Below the pieces are notes generated by a model. It searched no databases and had not been told where the DNA came from. It was given only the letters and a program-made list of their open reading frames with translations. From the NCBI RefSeq assembly GCF_003751605.1, contig NZ_RJVJ01000001.1, forward strand, positions 1,240,001 to 1,304,000: a DNA stretch of 64,000 bases, written 5' to 3'. This DNA is from Kitasatospora cineracea. GTDB taxonomy: Bacteria > Actinomycetota > Actinomycetes > Streptomycetales > Streptomycetaceae. The position numbers and the translations under genes were made by a program. This document shows, one piece after another, positions 51,975 to 61,420 of this stretch (position 1 is the first letter of the stretch; each line of letters opens with the position of its first letter).

Positions 51975-52651
51975 GCACCCCCGCGCCGGCCCGGGACGCG
52001 TTCGCCGCCCTCGTCCTGCACCGGCGCCCGCAACGCGCCCGGGTCGGCCTGACGCTCGGCTTCGTGCGCACCTTCGCCGTCCCCGAGATCGCCGAAGTCC
52101 TGGACCGCACCGGCAGGTTGGCGTCCGCCCCGAAGGCCCGCGCGAAGGCCACCGGCGCCATGATGTTCGCCCTGGTCGGCCACGGCGTGGACAGCCCGGA
52201 CGGGCAGCGGATCGTCGCCGAACTCGCCGCGGTGCACCGGCTCCCCGGCGTGGACGCCGAGCTGATGCGCTACGTGCTGGCCTGCTTCACCGTCTGCCCG
52301 GTCGAGTTCGCGCACGGCACCCCCGCCGAGCGCGAAGCGGCCGCCGCCTTCGCCTCCGACCTCGCCGCGGCCCTGCACCTCCCGCCGCTGCCCGGGCCCG
52401 GCCTGGCCGAGACCGCCGCCTGGATGCGGGAGTTCGAGACCGCGAGGTTCGCCCCCAGCGAGGCCGGCCGGCGCCTCTGGCACACCGTCGCCCCGCTCTT
52501 CGCCGCCCGTCTCCCCCGCCGCCTCGCCCGCCACGCCCCCGCCTTCGCCGCGGCCCTGCTCGACGCCCCGCTGCGCGCCGCCTTCGCCCTCCCCCGGCCG
52601 CCGCTCCCGCTGCGCGCCGCCGCCCGCCTCGCCTTCCACCTCACCCGCTGA
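51971..52651 (+). CDS. MpaB/DUF2236-like oxygenase domain protein
   Basis: A 226-residue protein. The core GLTLGFVRTFAVPEIAEVLDRTGRLAS, KARAKATGAMMFALVGHGVDSP and RYVLACFTVCPVEFAHG matches the MpaB/latex-clearing DUF2236 family in my judgement, with His residues (VGHG, EFAHG) as candidate haem or metal ligands. It is the last gene of the XRE operon (GTGA overlap). Substrate unknown. Confidence 0.72.
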   Translation: MSTPAPARDAFAALVLHRRPQRARVGLTLGFVRTFAVPEIAEVLDRTGRLASAPKARAKATGAMMFALVGHGVDSPDGQRIVAELAAVHRLPGVDAELMRYVLACFTVCPVEFAHGTPAEREAAAAFASDLAAALHLPPLPGPGLAETAAWMREFETARFAPSEAGRRLWHTVAPLFAARLPRRLARHAPAFAAALLDAPLRAAFALPRPPLPLRAAARLAFHLTR

Positions 52652-52720
52652 ACCGCCCGCCCACCGGCTGGACCGCCCGTCCAGCCGCCGGCCGGACCGC
52701 CCGGCGGCCCCCGGAAGGTT

Positions 52721-53158
52721 TCAGCTCCGCGGCCCGTGCACCCGGCGGTGGCTCCAGGCCAGCAGGCCGAGCAGGATCAGGCCGGACAGCACCAGGCTGG
52801 TCCCGGTCGCCCAGCCGGCCAGCGGGAGGGACGGGACCAGCACCGCCACGACGCCCGCGGCGATCAGCCCGAGACCGGCCAGGACCGAGCCCGCGATCCG
52901 CCAGCCCGAGGCGACGCTCGCTTCGACGCCCTGCATGGCCTTGACCCGGACCGGCTCCACGTACCGGGCGAAGGCCGGCACCGCGCGGGCGACCAGCACC
53001 ATCCCGGCCAGCAGGAGCAGCATCCCGGGCCCGGGCAGCACCAGCAGCACCACGCCCACCACGATCAGGCCGGCCCCGGCCACCCCGAGGAGCACCCGGG
53101 CCACCGGATGGACCGTCGCCGGGTCCGCTTCGAATCCCGGCCGCTGCTGCTCGCTCAT
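52721..53158 (-). CDS. TIGR02611 (PGPGW-like) membrane protein
   Basis: A 145-residue protein with four helices. LLVLPGPGMLLLLAGMVLVARAVP carries the PGPG motif. An additional pair of helices (IAGSVLAGLGLIAAGVVAVL; SLVLSGLILLGLLAW) and a basic tail complete it. Function unknown. Confidence 0.85.
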   Translation of the reverse strand: MSEQQRPGFEADPATVHPVARVLLGVAGAGLIVVGVVLLVLPGPGMLLLLAGMVLVARAVPAFARYVEPVRVKAMQGVEASVASGWRIAGSVLAGLGLIAAGVVAVLVPSLPLAGWATGTSLVLSGLILLGLLAWSHRRVHGPRS

Positions 53159-53314
53159 CGATCCACCCTAACCGGACGGCCGGCGTTCCCCGGAGCCGCC
53201 GAGCCGCCGAGCACCGGCCCGATGACCGTCGACCCACCGGCCACCGGCACACGCGTCGGGGCCGCTCCCCCCGGCGGTCCGGGAGGAGCGGCCCCGACGG
53301 TGCGCCGGACCGCG

Positions 53315-54451
53315 CTACATCCCGTTCTTGCGGATCGGGGTGTACTCGGCCAGCTTGGACATCGGCTCCTCGTGCGAGATGCAGCCCTGGCTGCCGGAGT
53401 CCTCCAGGATGATCGCCCGGGTGTGCGCCGCGTCCGCCCAGCCGCCGAACAGCACCACGTGCTGCTCCATGTCGCCGCGGGTGTGGTGGACCACCAGCGC
53501 GTCGCCCGGCTGGAGGTCCTGGCGGGCGATGTGGTGGGCGATGCCGCCCGACTCGCTGATCAGCGAGCCGGTGACGGTGCCGGGGCCGGGCAGGCCCCAG
53601 GCCGCGGAGAGGAAGCCGGAGCAGTCGACCCGGTAGCCGTTGGTGACGGCGCCCTGGCTGTAGCCGAGCCGGCGCTGGACCCGCTCCATGGCCCGTTCCA
53701 CCATGGCCTTGCGCTCGTCGGACACCCCGTCCAGCTTGGGCTGGGCCTTCACGCCGACGCCCTCGCCGTTGCGCGGGTGCCGGTGGTCGGACCAGGAGTC
53801 CCAGCCGCTGCCGTTGACGATCTTGGTCTTCCAGTCGCCGGTCGACCGGTCCTTGATCTTCGGCCCGTCGTGCTTGCCGCCGGGGCCGCTGACGATCCCG
53901 GTGCCGTCGTTGCCGCTGGTGTCGTGGCCACCGCCGCCGCCACCGCCACCGGTGTGACCGCCACCGCCACCGCCACCGCCGTCAGTCCCGGTGTGGCCAC
54001 CGCCGCCGGTCCCGCCGGTCCCGCCGCTCTTGCCCTTGTCGACGCTGTCGATCCCGGTCTGCGGCGACTTCGGCTTCTCCTGCTCGGTGTGCTGGCGCTT
54101 GAGCTCCTCGGCGATCTTCCGCTCGACCTCCTCGTACGAGGCGATCAGCTGCTTGATCTTCGCCGCGTCCTCACCCAGCTCCTTGGTGAGCTTCTCCTTG
54201 GTCTTCGCCAGTGCCTCGGCCCGGGCGTTGATGTTCTGGACGTCCTTGGCGACCTCCGCCAGGATCTGGCCGGCCCCGAGGACACCCATGATCCAGCCCG
54301 AGAACACGTCCGTGGCGGCCGCCTTGGCGACGGTCGCCTTGATCTCGCCGAGCCGGCCCGACATCTCCTCCATCCGCTGGTTGATCTGCGCGAAATCCTG
54401 CTGGATCTTCTGCAGCTCACCCGGCTGGAAGCCGAACTGATTCCCCGCCAT
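53315..54451 (-). CDS. WXG100-related protein with C-terminal NlpC/P60-like domain
   Basis: A 378-residue protein. The N-terminal 130 residues form helices like a WXG/ESX substrate (GELQKIQQDFAQINQRMEEM onward). A Gly/His-rich linker (about 150-195) leads to a C-terminal cysteine hydrolase domain: YRVDCSGFLSAAWGL (Cys) and EQHVVLFGGWADAAHTRA (His). It likely cuts peptidoglycan after export. It lies 109 bp downstream of a WXG100 gene on the same strand, so a type VII (ESX-like) route is inferred; no ESX apparatus is in the window. Confidence 0.83.
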   Translation of the reverse strand: MAGNQFGFQPGELQKIQQDFAQINQRMEEMSGRLGEIKATVAKAAATDVFSGWIMGVLGAGQILAEVAKDVQNINARAEALAKTKEKLTKELGEDAAKIKQLIASYEEVERKIAEELKRQHTEQEKPKSPQTGIDSVDKGKSGGTGGTGGGGHTGTDGGGGGGGGHTGGGGGGGGHDTSGNDGTGIVSGPGGKHDGPKIKDRSTGDWKTKIVNGSGWDSWSDHRHPRNGEGVGVKAQPKLDGVSDERKAMVERAMERVQRRLGYSQGAVTNGYRVDCSGFLSAAWGLPGPGTVTGSLISESGGIAHHIARQDLQPGDALVVHHTRGDMEQHVVLFGGWADAAHTRAIILEDSGSQGCISHEEPMSKLAEYTPIRKNGM

Positions 54452-54560
54452 CGTGCTGTTTCCCCCTGTGGTCGGCCCGGCCCGTACGGGCCGGGTCCGG
54501 TGTGCTGCGGTCGGTCGTCGCGCCGGCCGGTGACCGCCGGCCGGTCGCGTCGGAAGATCG

Positions 54561-54905
54561 TCAGAGGACGTTGGCGAGCTGCTTGACCGAGTCGCCGAGC
54601 TGGCCGAGCTCGTCCGCGACGGAGTTCAGCTCCCGGACGCGGCCCTGGGCGTGCGCGATGAAGGCGTCCGCGGCCGCGCCGTGCCAGGTCAGGCCGCCGA
54701 GCACGGCGCTGACCTCGCGGCCGAGGCCGTCGACCTGCTTGCCCAGTTCGGCCAACTCCTGGGCGATCTTGTTCAGTTCGGCGTCGGCGTCGCCGAACAT
54801 CTTGCCGAGCGCCCAGTGCGCGATCTCGGCCGGCGCCATGACGATGTCCTCGCCGACCTTGACCACGTCACCGGCGAGGTGCTTGACGTCTCCCCACAGA
54901 TCCAT
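54561..54905 (-). CDS. WXG100-family secretion protein
   Basis: A 114-residue all-helical protein with the central turn LTWHGAAADAFIAHAQGRV (W-x-G). The start MDLWGDVKHLAGDVVKVG is amphipathic. WXG100 proteins form dimers exported by type VII systems, often as partners of toxins or enzymes. Here the partner is the NlpC/P60-like protein downstream. Confidence 0.87.
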   Translation of the reverse strand: MDLWGDVKHLAGDVVKVGEDIVMAPAEIAHWALGKMFGDADAELNKIAQELAELGKQVDGLGREVSAVLGGLTWHGAAADAFIAHAQGRVRELNSVADELGQLGDSVKQLANVL

Positions 54906-55135
54906 GGCGGTCCCCCTGTTTCCCCGTGATTTCCCCGAAAAGCTGTTCCTCCCAGGCTAGTCAGTACCGGCCCCGAGGGAAACGGGCGGGTACCGACCGC
55001 CGACGCCGGGGACGGGGCGGAAAGGGCCGCGGCGGTTGTTCGCCGTCCGCCCGCCCCGCCTGTGACACTGGGGCTCGAAATAAAACCGAGGTGCGCCCCG
55101 GCCCCAGCCTTATGCAACCTAGAGGGATGCCCGCA

Positions 55136-58100
55136 GTGAGTTCTCCCGTAGCCCCGCAGCCCGCCCCCACGTTCGCGGAGCTGGCCGCCCGGCTGCCCGG
55201 TGTGATGCTGCGCGACGCGCAGCGGCTCGGCCGCCGCCTGGAGGGCACCCGCAAGGTCAGGTCGGCCGAGGGCCGGCAGCAGGTGCTGACCGAGCTGGCG
55301 TCCGACTTCGACCGCTCCGAGGCCCGGGTGGCGTCCCGCCGGGCCGCGGTGCCGGTGATCCGGTACCCGCAGGAGCTGCCGGTCGCGCAGAAGAAGGACG
55401 AGATCCTGGCCGCCGTCCGCGACCACCAGGTGGTGATCGTGGCGGGCGAGACCGGCTCCGGCAAGACCACCCAGATCCCGAAGATCTGCCTGGAGCTGGG
55501 CCGCGGCGTCCAGGGCCTGATCGGTCACACCCAGCCGCGCCGGATCGCCGCCCGCACGGTGGCCGAGCGGGTCGCCGAGGAGCTGGACACCCCGCTGGGC
55601 GAGGCGGTCGGCTGGAAGGTCCGGTTCACCGACCAGGCCGGCCAGGACACCCTGGTGAAGCTGATGACGGACGGCATCCTGCTGGCCGAGATCCAGACCG
55701 ACCGGGACCTGCGCCAGTACGACACCCTGATCATCGACGAGGCGCACGAGCGCAGCCTGAACATCGACTTCCTGCTCGGCTACCTCAAGCAGCTGCTGCC
55801 CCGCCGCCCGGACCTCAAGGTGGTCATCACCTCCGCGACCATCGACCCGGAGCGGTTCGCCGCGCACTTCGACGACGCCCCGATCATCGAGGTCTCCGGC
55901 CGCACCTACCCGGTGGAGGTCCGCTACCGGCCCCTGGTGGAGGACGAGGACCTCGACGACGAGGACGGCAACGACCGGGACCGCGAGCGGGACCAGATCC
56001 AGGGCATCTGCGACGCCGTCGAGGAGCTCCAGGCCGAGGGGCCGGGCGACATCCTGGTGTTCCTCTCCGGCGAGCGCGAGATCCGCGACACCGCGGACGC
56101 GCTGACCAAGCTGAGACTGAGGTCCACCGAGGTCCTCCCGCTCTACGCCCGGCTCTCCTCGGCCGAGCAGCACCGGGTCTTCCAGCGGTCCAACTCCCGC
56201 CGGGTGGTGCTGGCCACCAACGTCGCCGAGACCTCGCTGACCGTCCCCGGCATCAAGTACGTGATCGACCCGGGCACCGCCCGGATCTCCCGCTACAGCC
56301 ACCGCACCAAGGTGCAGCGCCTCCCGATCGAGGCCGTCTCGCAGGCCAGCGCCAACCAGCGCAAGGGCCGCTGCGGCCGTACCTCGGACGGCATCTGCAT
56401 CCGGCTGTACTCGGAGGAGGACTTCCTCTCCCGCCCCGAGTTCACCGACGCCGAGATCCTGCGCACCAACCTGGCCTCGGTGATCCTGCAGATGACGGCC
56501 GCGAACCTGGGCGACATCGCGGCCTTCCCGTTCCTCGACCCGCCGGACTCCCGGAACATCAAGGACGGCGTCAACCTGCTGCACGAGCTGGGCGCCCTCG
56601 ACCCGGACGAGAAGGACCACCGCAAGCGGCTGACCCCGCTGGGCCGCAAGCTCGCCCAGCTCCCGGTCGACCCGCGGATGGCCCGGATGGTGCTGGAGGC
56701 CGACCGCCTCGGCTGCGTCCGGGACGTGATGGTGATCGCCGCCGCGCTCTCCATCCAGGACCCGCGCGAGCGCCCCGCCGAGAAGCGCCAGGCCGCCGAC
56801 GACCGGCACCGCCGCTTCCAGTCGGAGACCTCCGACTTCCTGTCCTACCTGTCGATCTGGCGCTACGTGCGGGAGCAGCAGAAGGAGCTGTCCTCCTCGG
56901 CGTTCCGCCGGATGTGCAAGTCCGAGTTCCTCAACTACCTGCGGATACGGGAGTGGCAGGACGTCTACGTCCAGCTGCGCACCATCGCCAAGCAGCTGGG
57001 CGTCACCATCGACGAGCCGCTGGACGACGCGGAGCCGGACGCCGACCGGATCCACCAGGCGCTGCTGTCCGGCCTGCTCTCCCACCTGGGCCTGTTCGAC
57101 GTGGAGAAGCGCGAGTACGCGGGCGCCCGCGGCGCCCGGTTCGCGGTGTTCCCGGGTTCGGGCCTGTTCAAGAAGCCGCCGCGCTGGGTGATGTCGGCCG
57201 AGCTGGTGGAGACCTCCCGGCTGTGGGCGCGGATCAACGCGAAGATCGAGCCGGAGTGGGTGGAGCCGCTGGCGGCGCACCTGATCAAGCGCACGTACAG
57301 CGAACCGCACTGGGAGAAGAAGGCCGGCGCGGTGCTGGCGTACGAGAAGGTCACCCTGTACGGGCTGCCGATCGTCGCCCAGCGCAAGGTCAACTACGGC
57401 CGGATCGACCCGGAGCTGTGCCGGGAGCTTTTCATCCGCACCGCGCTGGTGGAGGGCGACTGGGAGACCCACCACAGGTTCTTCGCGGAGAACCGCAAGC
57501 TGCTCGACGAGGTCGAGGAGCTGGAGAACCGGGCCCGCCGCCGGGACATCCTGGTGGACGACCAGACCCTGTTCGACTTCTACGACGCCCGGCTGCCCGA
57601 GGACGTGGTCTCCGGGCGGCACTTCGACTCCTGGTGGAAGAAGACCCGCCGCGACCAGCCCGATCTGCTCAACTTCGAGAAGTCGATGCTGATCAACGAC
57701 TCGGCGGACGGGATCACCGAGGCCGACTACCCGGACTTCTGGCAGCAGGGCAAGCTGCGCTTCCCGCTGACGTACCAGTTCGAGCCGGGCAGCGACGCGG
57801 ACGGCGTGACGGTGCACATCCCGCTGGCGGTGCTCAACCAGGTGGTCTCGGAGGGCTTCGACTGGCAGATCCCGGGCCTGCGCGCCGAGCTGGTGACGGC
57901 CTGGATCCGCTCGCTGCCGAAGGCGGTGCGCCGCAACTTCGTGCCGGCCCCGGACTACGCCCGGGCCGCGATGCGCGAGCTGACGGACCGCCAGGAGCCG
58001 TTGCTGCCGACGCTGGAGCGGGTGCTGCACCGGATGTCGGGCCTGCCGATCCCGCCGGAGGCGTGGGACGAGGAGCGGATCCCGGACCACCTGAAGGTGA

Positions 58101-59101
58101 CCTTCCGGGTGGTGGACGGCAAGCGCAAGCTCGCCGAGTCCAAGGACCTGGAGGAGCTGCGCCTGAAGCTCCAGCCGAAGCTGTCCGCGACGCTCTCCAG
58201 CGCCGCGTCCGGCCGCGGCATCGAGCGCACCGGCCTGACCGCCTGGCCGGCCGACCTGCCGGTCCTGCAGCGCACCTTCGAGCAGCGCTCCAAGGGCCAC
58301 TCGCTGCGCGCCTACCCGGCGCTGGTGGACGAGGGCACCGGCGTGGGCATCAAGCTGTTCGACACCCCGGAGGCCCAGCAGCGGGCGATGTGGGCGGGCA
58401 CCCGCCGCCTGCTGATGCTCCAGGTCAACTCCCCGGCCAAGTCGATCCAGGGCCGGCTGGGCAACCAGGCCAAGCTCGCCCTGTCGTACAACCCGCACGG
58501 CTCGGTCCCGGCCCTGTTCGAGGACATCGTGGCGGCCGCGACCGACCGCCTGATGACGCTGAACGGCGGCGTGGTCTGGGACGCGGAGGCGTTCGGCGCG
58601 CTGTACGACAAGGTCCGGGCGGACCTGTACGAGCTGTCGGCGGACACCACGCTGAAGACGGCGACGGCGCTGATCGCCTTCCACAAGGCGTCGACCCGGC
58701 TGAAGTCGGTCTCCAGCCCGGTGCTGCTGTCCGCGGTGAACGACGTCCGGCTGCACCTGGCCTCGCTGGTGCACCCGGGCTTCGTGGCGGAGACCGGCTG
58801 GCAGCGGCTGGGCGACCTGAAGCGCTACCTGCTGGCGGTGGACCGCCGCCTGGAGGCGCTGCCCAACCACCCGCAGCGCGACCTGCAGCACCTGGCGAAG
58901 GTGCAGGCGGTGCAGCAGGCGTACGGGGAGCTGCTGGCGAAGGTGCCGGCGGGCCGGGAGCCGTCGCCGGAGGTGCGGGCGGTCCGCTGGATGATCGAGG
59001 AGCTGCGGGTGAGCTTCTTCGCCCAGGGCCTGGGGACGCCGAGCCCGGTGTCGGAGAAGCGGATCCTGAAGGCGATGGAGGCCGCCGCGGCGGCCCTCTG
59101 A
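55136..59101 (+). CDS. hrpA: ATP-dependent RNA helicase HrpA
   Basis: A 1321-residue DEAH-box helicase. GETGSGKTT (about residue 104), IIDEAHERSLNIDF (about 200), ITSATIDPERF, and QRKGRCGRTSDG (motif VI) form the core, followed by the helicase-associated, OB-fold and DUF3418 regions to the C terminus, giving the full-length HrpA size. GTG 55136 has AGAGGG nine bases upstream; ATG 55127 overlaps that site and is less likely. HrpA acts on structured RNA and rescues stalled ribosomes. Its neighbours (bldC, vdh) match the Streptomyces order. Confidence 0.95.
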   Translation: MSSPVAPQPAPTFAELAARLPGVMLRDAQRLGRRLEGTRKVRSAEGRQQVLTELASDFDRSEARVASRRAAVPVIRYPQELPVAQKKDEILAAVRDHQVVIVAGETGSGKTTQIPKICLELGRGVQGLIGHTQPRRIAARTVAERVAEELDTPLGEAVGWKVRFTDQAGQDTLVKLMTDGILLAEIQTDRDLRQYDTLIIDEAHERSLNIDFLLGYLKQLLPRRPDLKVVITSATIDPERFAAHFDDAPIIEVSGRTYPVEVRYRPLVEDEDLDDEDGNDRDRERDQIQGICDAVEELQAEGPGDILVFLSGEREIRDTADALTKLRLRSTEVLPLYARLSSAEQHRVFQRSNSRRVVLATNVAETSLTVPGIKYVIDPGTARISRYSHRTKVQRLPIEAVSQASANQRKGRCGRTSDGICIRLYSEEDFLSRPEFTDAEILRTNLASVILQMTAANLGDIAAFPFLDPPDSRNIKDGVNLLHELGALDPDEKDHRKRLTPLGRKLAQLPVDPRMARMVLEADRLGCVRDVMVIAAALSIQDPRERPAEKRQAADDRHRRFQSETSDFLSYLSIWRYVREQQKELSSSAFRRMCKSEFLNYLRIREWQDVYVQLRTIAKQLGVTIDEPLDDAEPDADRIHQALLSGLLSHLGLFDVEKREYAGARGARFAVFPGSGLFKKPPRWVMSAELVETSRLWARINAKIEPEWVEPLAAHLIKRTYSEPHWEKKAGAVLAYEKVTLYGLPIVAQRKVNYGRIDPELCRELFIRTALVEGDWETHHRFFAENRKLLDEVEELENRARRRDILVDDQTLFDFYDARLPEDVVSGRHFDSWWKKTRRDQPDLLNFEKSMLINDSADGITEADYPDFWQQGKLRFPLTYQFEPGSDADGVTVHIPLAVLNQVVSEGFDWQIPGLRAELVTAWIRSLPKAVRRNFVPAPDYARAAMRELTDRQEPLLPTLERVLHRMSGLPIPPEAWDEERIPDHLKVTFRVVDGKRKLAESKDLEELRLKLQPKLSATLSSAASGRGIERTGLTAWPADLPVLQRTFEQRSKGHSLRAYPALVDEGTGVGIKLFDTPEAQQRAMWAGTRRLLMLQVNSPAKSIQGRLGNQAKLALSYNPHGSVPALFEDIVAAATDRLMTLNGGVVWDAEAFGALYDKVRADLYELSADTTLKTATALIAFHKASTRLKSVSSPVLLSAVNDVRLHLASLVHPGFVAETGWQRLGDLKRYLLAVDRRLEALPNHPQRDLQHLAKVQAVQQAYGELLAKVPAGREPSPEVRAVRWMIEELRVSFFAQGLGTPSPVSEKRILKAMEAAAAAL

Positions 59102-59217
59102 GCCGGGCCGGGAGCCGGCTCCGGGGGCCTCCGGAGCCGGTTCGACCTGGGGGGTCGCCATGCAGTACAGTCTGTCTTGTTCGCAGGCGAGAGCAGGCGG
59201 GCAAGGATCAGAACACT

Positions 59218-59291
59218 GGTCCCGTGGAGCAGTTGGTTAGCTCGCCACCCTGTCAAGGTGGAGGTCGCGGGTTCAAGTCCCGTCGGGATCG
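59218..59291 (+). tRNA. tRNA-Asp (GTC), second copy
   Basis: 74 nt, identical to 45528-45601. It lies 116 bp after hrpA on the same strand and is followed by its own terminator. Confidence 0.96.
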
Positions 59292-59301
59292 CAGTAGCGT
59301 G

Positions 59302-59329
59302 AGGCCCGGAACCGTAAGGTTCCGGGCCT
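59302..59329 (+). terminator. terminator after tRNA-Asp
   Basis: AGGCCCGGAACC pairs with GGTTCCGGGCCT around GTAA. The rest of 59330-59536 has an unusually AT-rich patch (about 59430-59455) and no gene. Confidence 0.88.
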
Positions 59330-59536
59330 TATCGCGTTTCCGGGCGGGCCACAAGATAACGCCGCTGTGATCACCGTCACTGAACGCCTTTCGAGATGCG
59401 ACTTCCGGGACATCTCCGCAAAGCACCCTGATTTAATATGTAAAATTGTACTGCCATTCCCGGTAATGCCCCCCTCCCTCAGTCGCCCCAAAGGGAATCA
59501 CCCGTTCCGCCCTCCGGCGCACTTCCGGACATGCCG

Positions 59537-59581
59537 GAGGGCCGCCCTTCCGACCCGGCGGAGTCGGAGGGAGCGGCCCTC
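59537..59581 (-). terminator. nested hairpin downstream of bldC
   Basis: GAGGGCCGC pairs with GCGGCCCTC, with an inner CTTCCGAC/GTCGGAGG stem. A second CCGGCGGAGTCGG copy lies closer to bldC (about 59608-59620). Confidence 0.65.
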
Positions 59582-59644
59582 AAGGCTGTCGGCGGCGCCC
59601 CGGCCCGGCGGAGTCGGGGGGCTGCCCAGTCGAGAAACGGGGGA

Positions 59645-59851
59645 TCAGACCTCGGTGCGCTGGGCCGGAATACCGGCCAGCAGGGCACGCACCTCCGCCT
59701 CGCGGTAGCGGCGGTGGCCGCCGAGAGTCCGGATCGACGTGAGCTTGCCTGCCTTGGCCCAGCGGGTCACGGTCTTCGGGTCCACACGGAACATCGTGGC
59801 GACCTCTGCCGGCGTCAGCAGGGGCTCGGCGTCAGGGGTACGAGCGGTCAT
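59645..59851 (-). CDS. bldC: developmental regulator BldC
   Basis: A 68-residue MerR-like DNA-binding protein. MTARTPDAEPLLTPAEVAT opens the winged helix-turn-helix, followed by MFRVDPKTVTRWAKAGKLTS, and RTLGGHRRYREAEVRALLAG completes the wing. The protein is almost identical to Streptomyces BldC as I remember it. BldC binds DNA as head-to-tail oligomers at direct repeats and holds vegetative growth by repressing or tuning sporulation genes. ATG at 59851. Confidence 0.97.
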   Translation of the reverse strand: MTARTPDAEPLLTPAEVATMFRVDPKTVTRWAKAGKLTSIRTLGGHRRYREAEVRALLAGIPAQRTEV

Positions 59852-60347
59852 GAGCGGCCTCCTCGGAGAACCGAACCAGGCGGTTCTATCCTTCAAATTC
59901 TGCACCTTGACCCGTGATGCCCGAAATGGCACGGACGGGCCGAGTCGGTTATAGGACGAACGGCTTGTCCTGGTGTCTACAACTACACCATCCGTCCAGC
60001 CCCATCGGCCAAACCGTCAAAATTGACCCCTCACGGGTTCAAGAGCGACGGAAGGCCCCGGACCACCCCATAGCGGACAGTCGCGCAGCGGTGACGTCCG
60101 GTCACGGTGCGGCACGCCTGAGTGAGCTTGGGCTGGTTGTCCCATTTTGGCATATAGGTCTGAGTTCGCGTCAACGGTGAGTAGTATCACGTTCCATGGG
60201 GATTGACCCGATCCGGGACCATGGTCCCGGAAACCACGGCAATGGTATGGACCATCCTCCCCCTCGACACCGGCATTCGGCCAGTGGCAATTTTCTGACG
60301 CCCCGTCGGACGATGCCCGCCCCCGCCCCGGTCGAAGCCCCGCCCGG
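59852..60347. promoter_or_regulatory. bldC promoter region, gene-free
   Basis: No gene is visible in these 496 bp. The stretch next to bldC, moderately AT-rich, should hold its promoter. The far part is the 3' flank of the hypothetical gene. I see no terminator or riboswitch that I can support. Confidence 0.4.
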
Positions 60348-61259
60348 TCAGGACGCCTGCCGCAGCGCCAGCACCCGCCGCCAGCGCGCCGTGAGCACCT
60401 CGTAGGCCCGCAGCGCCGCCGTGGTGTCCCCGGCCCGCAGGGAGCCCAGTCCGTCCGCCAGTTCGCCCACCGAGCGCTCCTCGGCCAGCGCGCGCGGGCC
60501 CAGCAGCCGGACCAGGCCGCCGTAGTCCAGCTCCACCAGCGAACGCGGGTGGAACTCCTCCAGCCAGCGCCCGACCTCCTCCGCGCCGTCCACCAGCGGC
60601 CCGCCCGGCGCCCGCTCCCGCAGCACCCGGTAGGCCCGGGCCACCCGGCGGCGGGCCTGCACCATCGGCGTCAGGTAGAACAGCGCGGCCGGCTCCGGCC
60701 GCTCGCCCTCCCCCGACGAGCCGTACTCGCCGGCCGGCACGTGCCGGCGGTCCTCCTCGCCGAACGGCAGGAACCAGCGCAGCGGCACCTCCCAGCGGCT
60801 GGAGGCGATCCACGGCCGGGCGTCGGGGTGCGCCTGCTGCCACTGCGCCCGGTCCGCCTCCGCGGCCGCCCGCAGGGCCGGCGGCAGCGCGGTGTCCACC
60901 AGGTGCGCGGGCAGCGTCCGCTGGAGCTCCTGGAGCGCCAGCCAGCCCCGCAGCCGGGTCGTCCAGGGGCAGACGTAGACCACCCCGTCCAACGCCCGCA
61001 CGAACGCCCGCCCGTCCTCCTGCTCCGGCAGCGGACGGGGCGTCAGGCCCGCCAGCGCGGCCAGCGCGGCCCGCTGCTCGGCCAGCGCCGCCGCGGTCAC
61101 CGGCCGGGAGGGCCCCTCGGCGTCCGGCCCGTGCTCGGCGGCGTACGCCTGCCAGCGGGCGCGGTCGGGCTCGGGGAAGGCGGCCAGCGGCTCGTAGACC
61201 CGCAGCTGCGCGGTGTACGGAGGAAGCACGGTCGTGCGCCAGACGGTCACGCTCCGCAT
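60348..61259 (-). CDS. conserved hypothetical protein between bldC and vdh
   Basis: A 303-residue soluble protein with no membrane segment. It begins [21 protein letters not shown] and contains [25 protein letters not shown] and [20 protein letters not shown]. It is the syntenic partner of the hypothetical between bldC and vdh in Streptomyces (SCO4090 position in S. coelicolor, from memory). No domain is known to me. It is divergent from vdh by 161 bp and tandem with bldC. Confidence 0.85.
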   Translation of the reverse strand: MRSVTVWRTTVLPPYTAQLRVYEPLAAFPEPDRARWQAYAAEHGPDAEGPSRPVTAAALAEQRAALAALAGLTPRPLPEQEDGRAFVRALDGVVYVCPWTTRLRGWLALQELQRTLPAHLVDTALPPALRAAAEADRAQWQQAHPDARPWIASSRWEVPLRWFLPFGEEDRRHVPAGEYGSSGEGERPEPAALFYLTPMVQARRRVARAYRVLRERAPGGPLVDGAEEVGRWLEEFHPRSLVELDYGGLVRLLGPRALAEERSVGELADGLGSLRAGDTTAALRAYEVLTARWRRVLALRQAS

Positions 61260-61420
61260 CGTCGCACGCGCCCCCCGAAAGCGTCAGGCCGTCGGGCGAA
61301 AGGCTTCGGTCGTCATGCGCCGGGGGCCTCCGGGGGGCAGATTCGAAGGCGTTCCCGGGGCTAGGCTTCGATCAGACGCCCGCACCACCGCCGCGGGCCA
61401 TCCTTACTGGAGTCACCACC

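Noticed and set aside
54773..59161. Very long minus-strand open frame opposite hrpA
   Set aside because: High GC keeps the antisense frame open; the encoded protein is low-complexity and matches no family, while the plus strand is a full HrpA.
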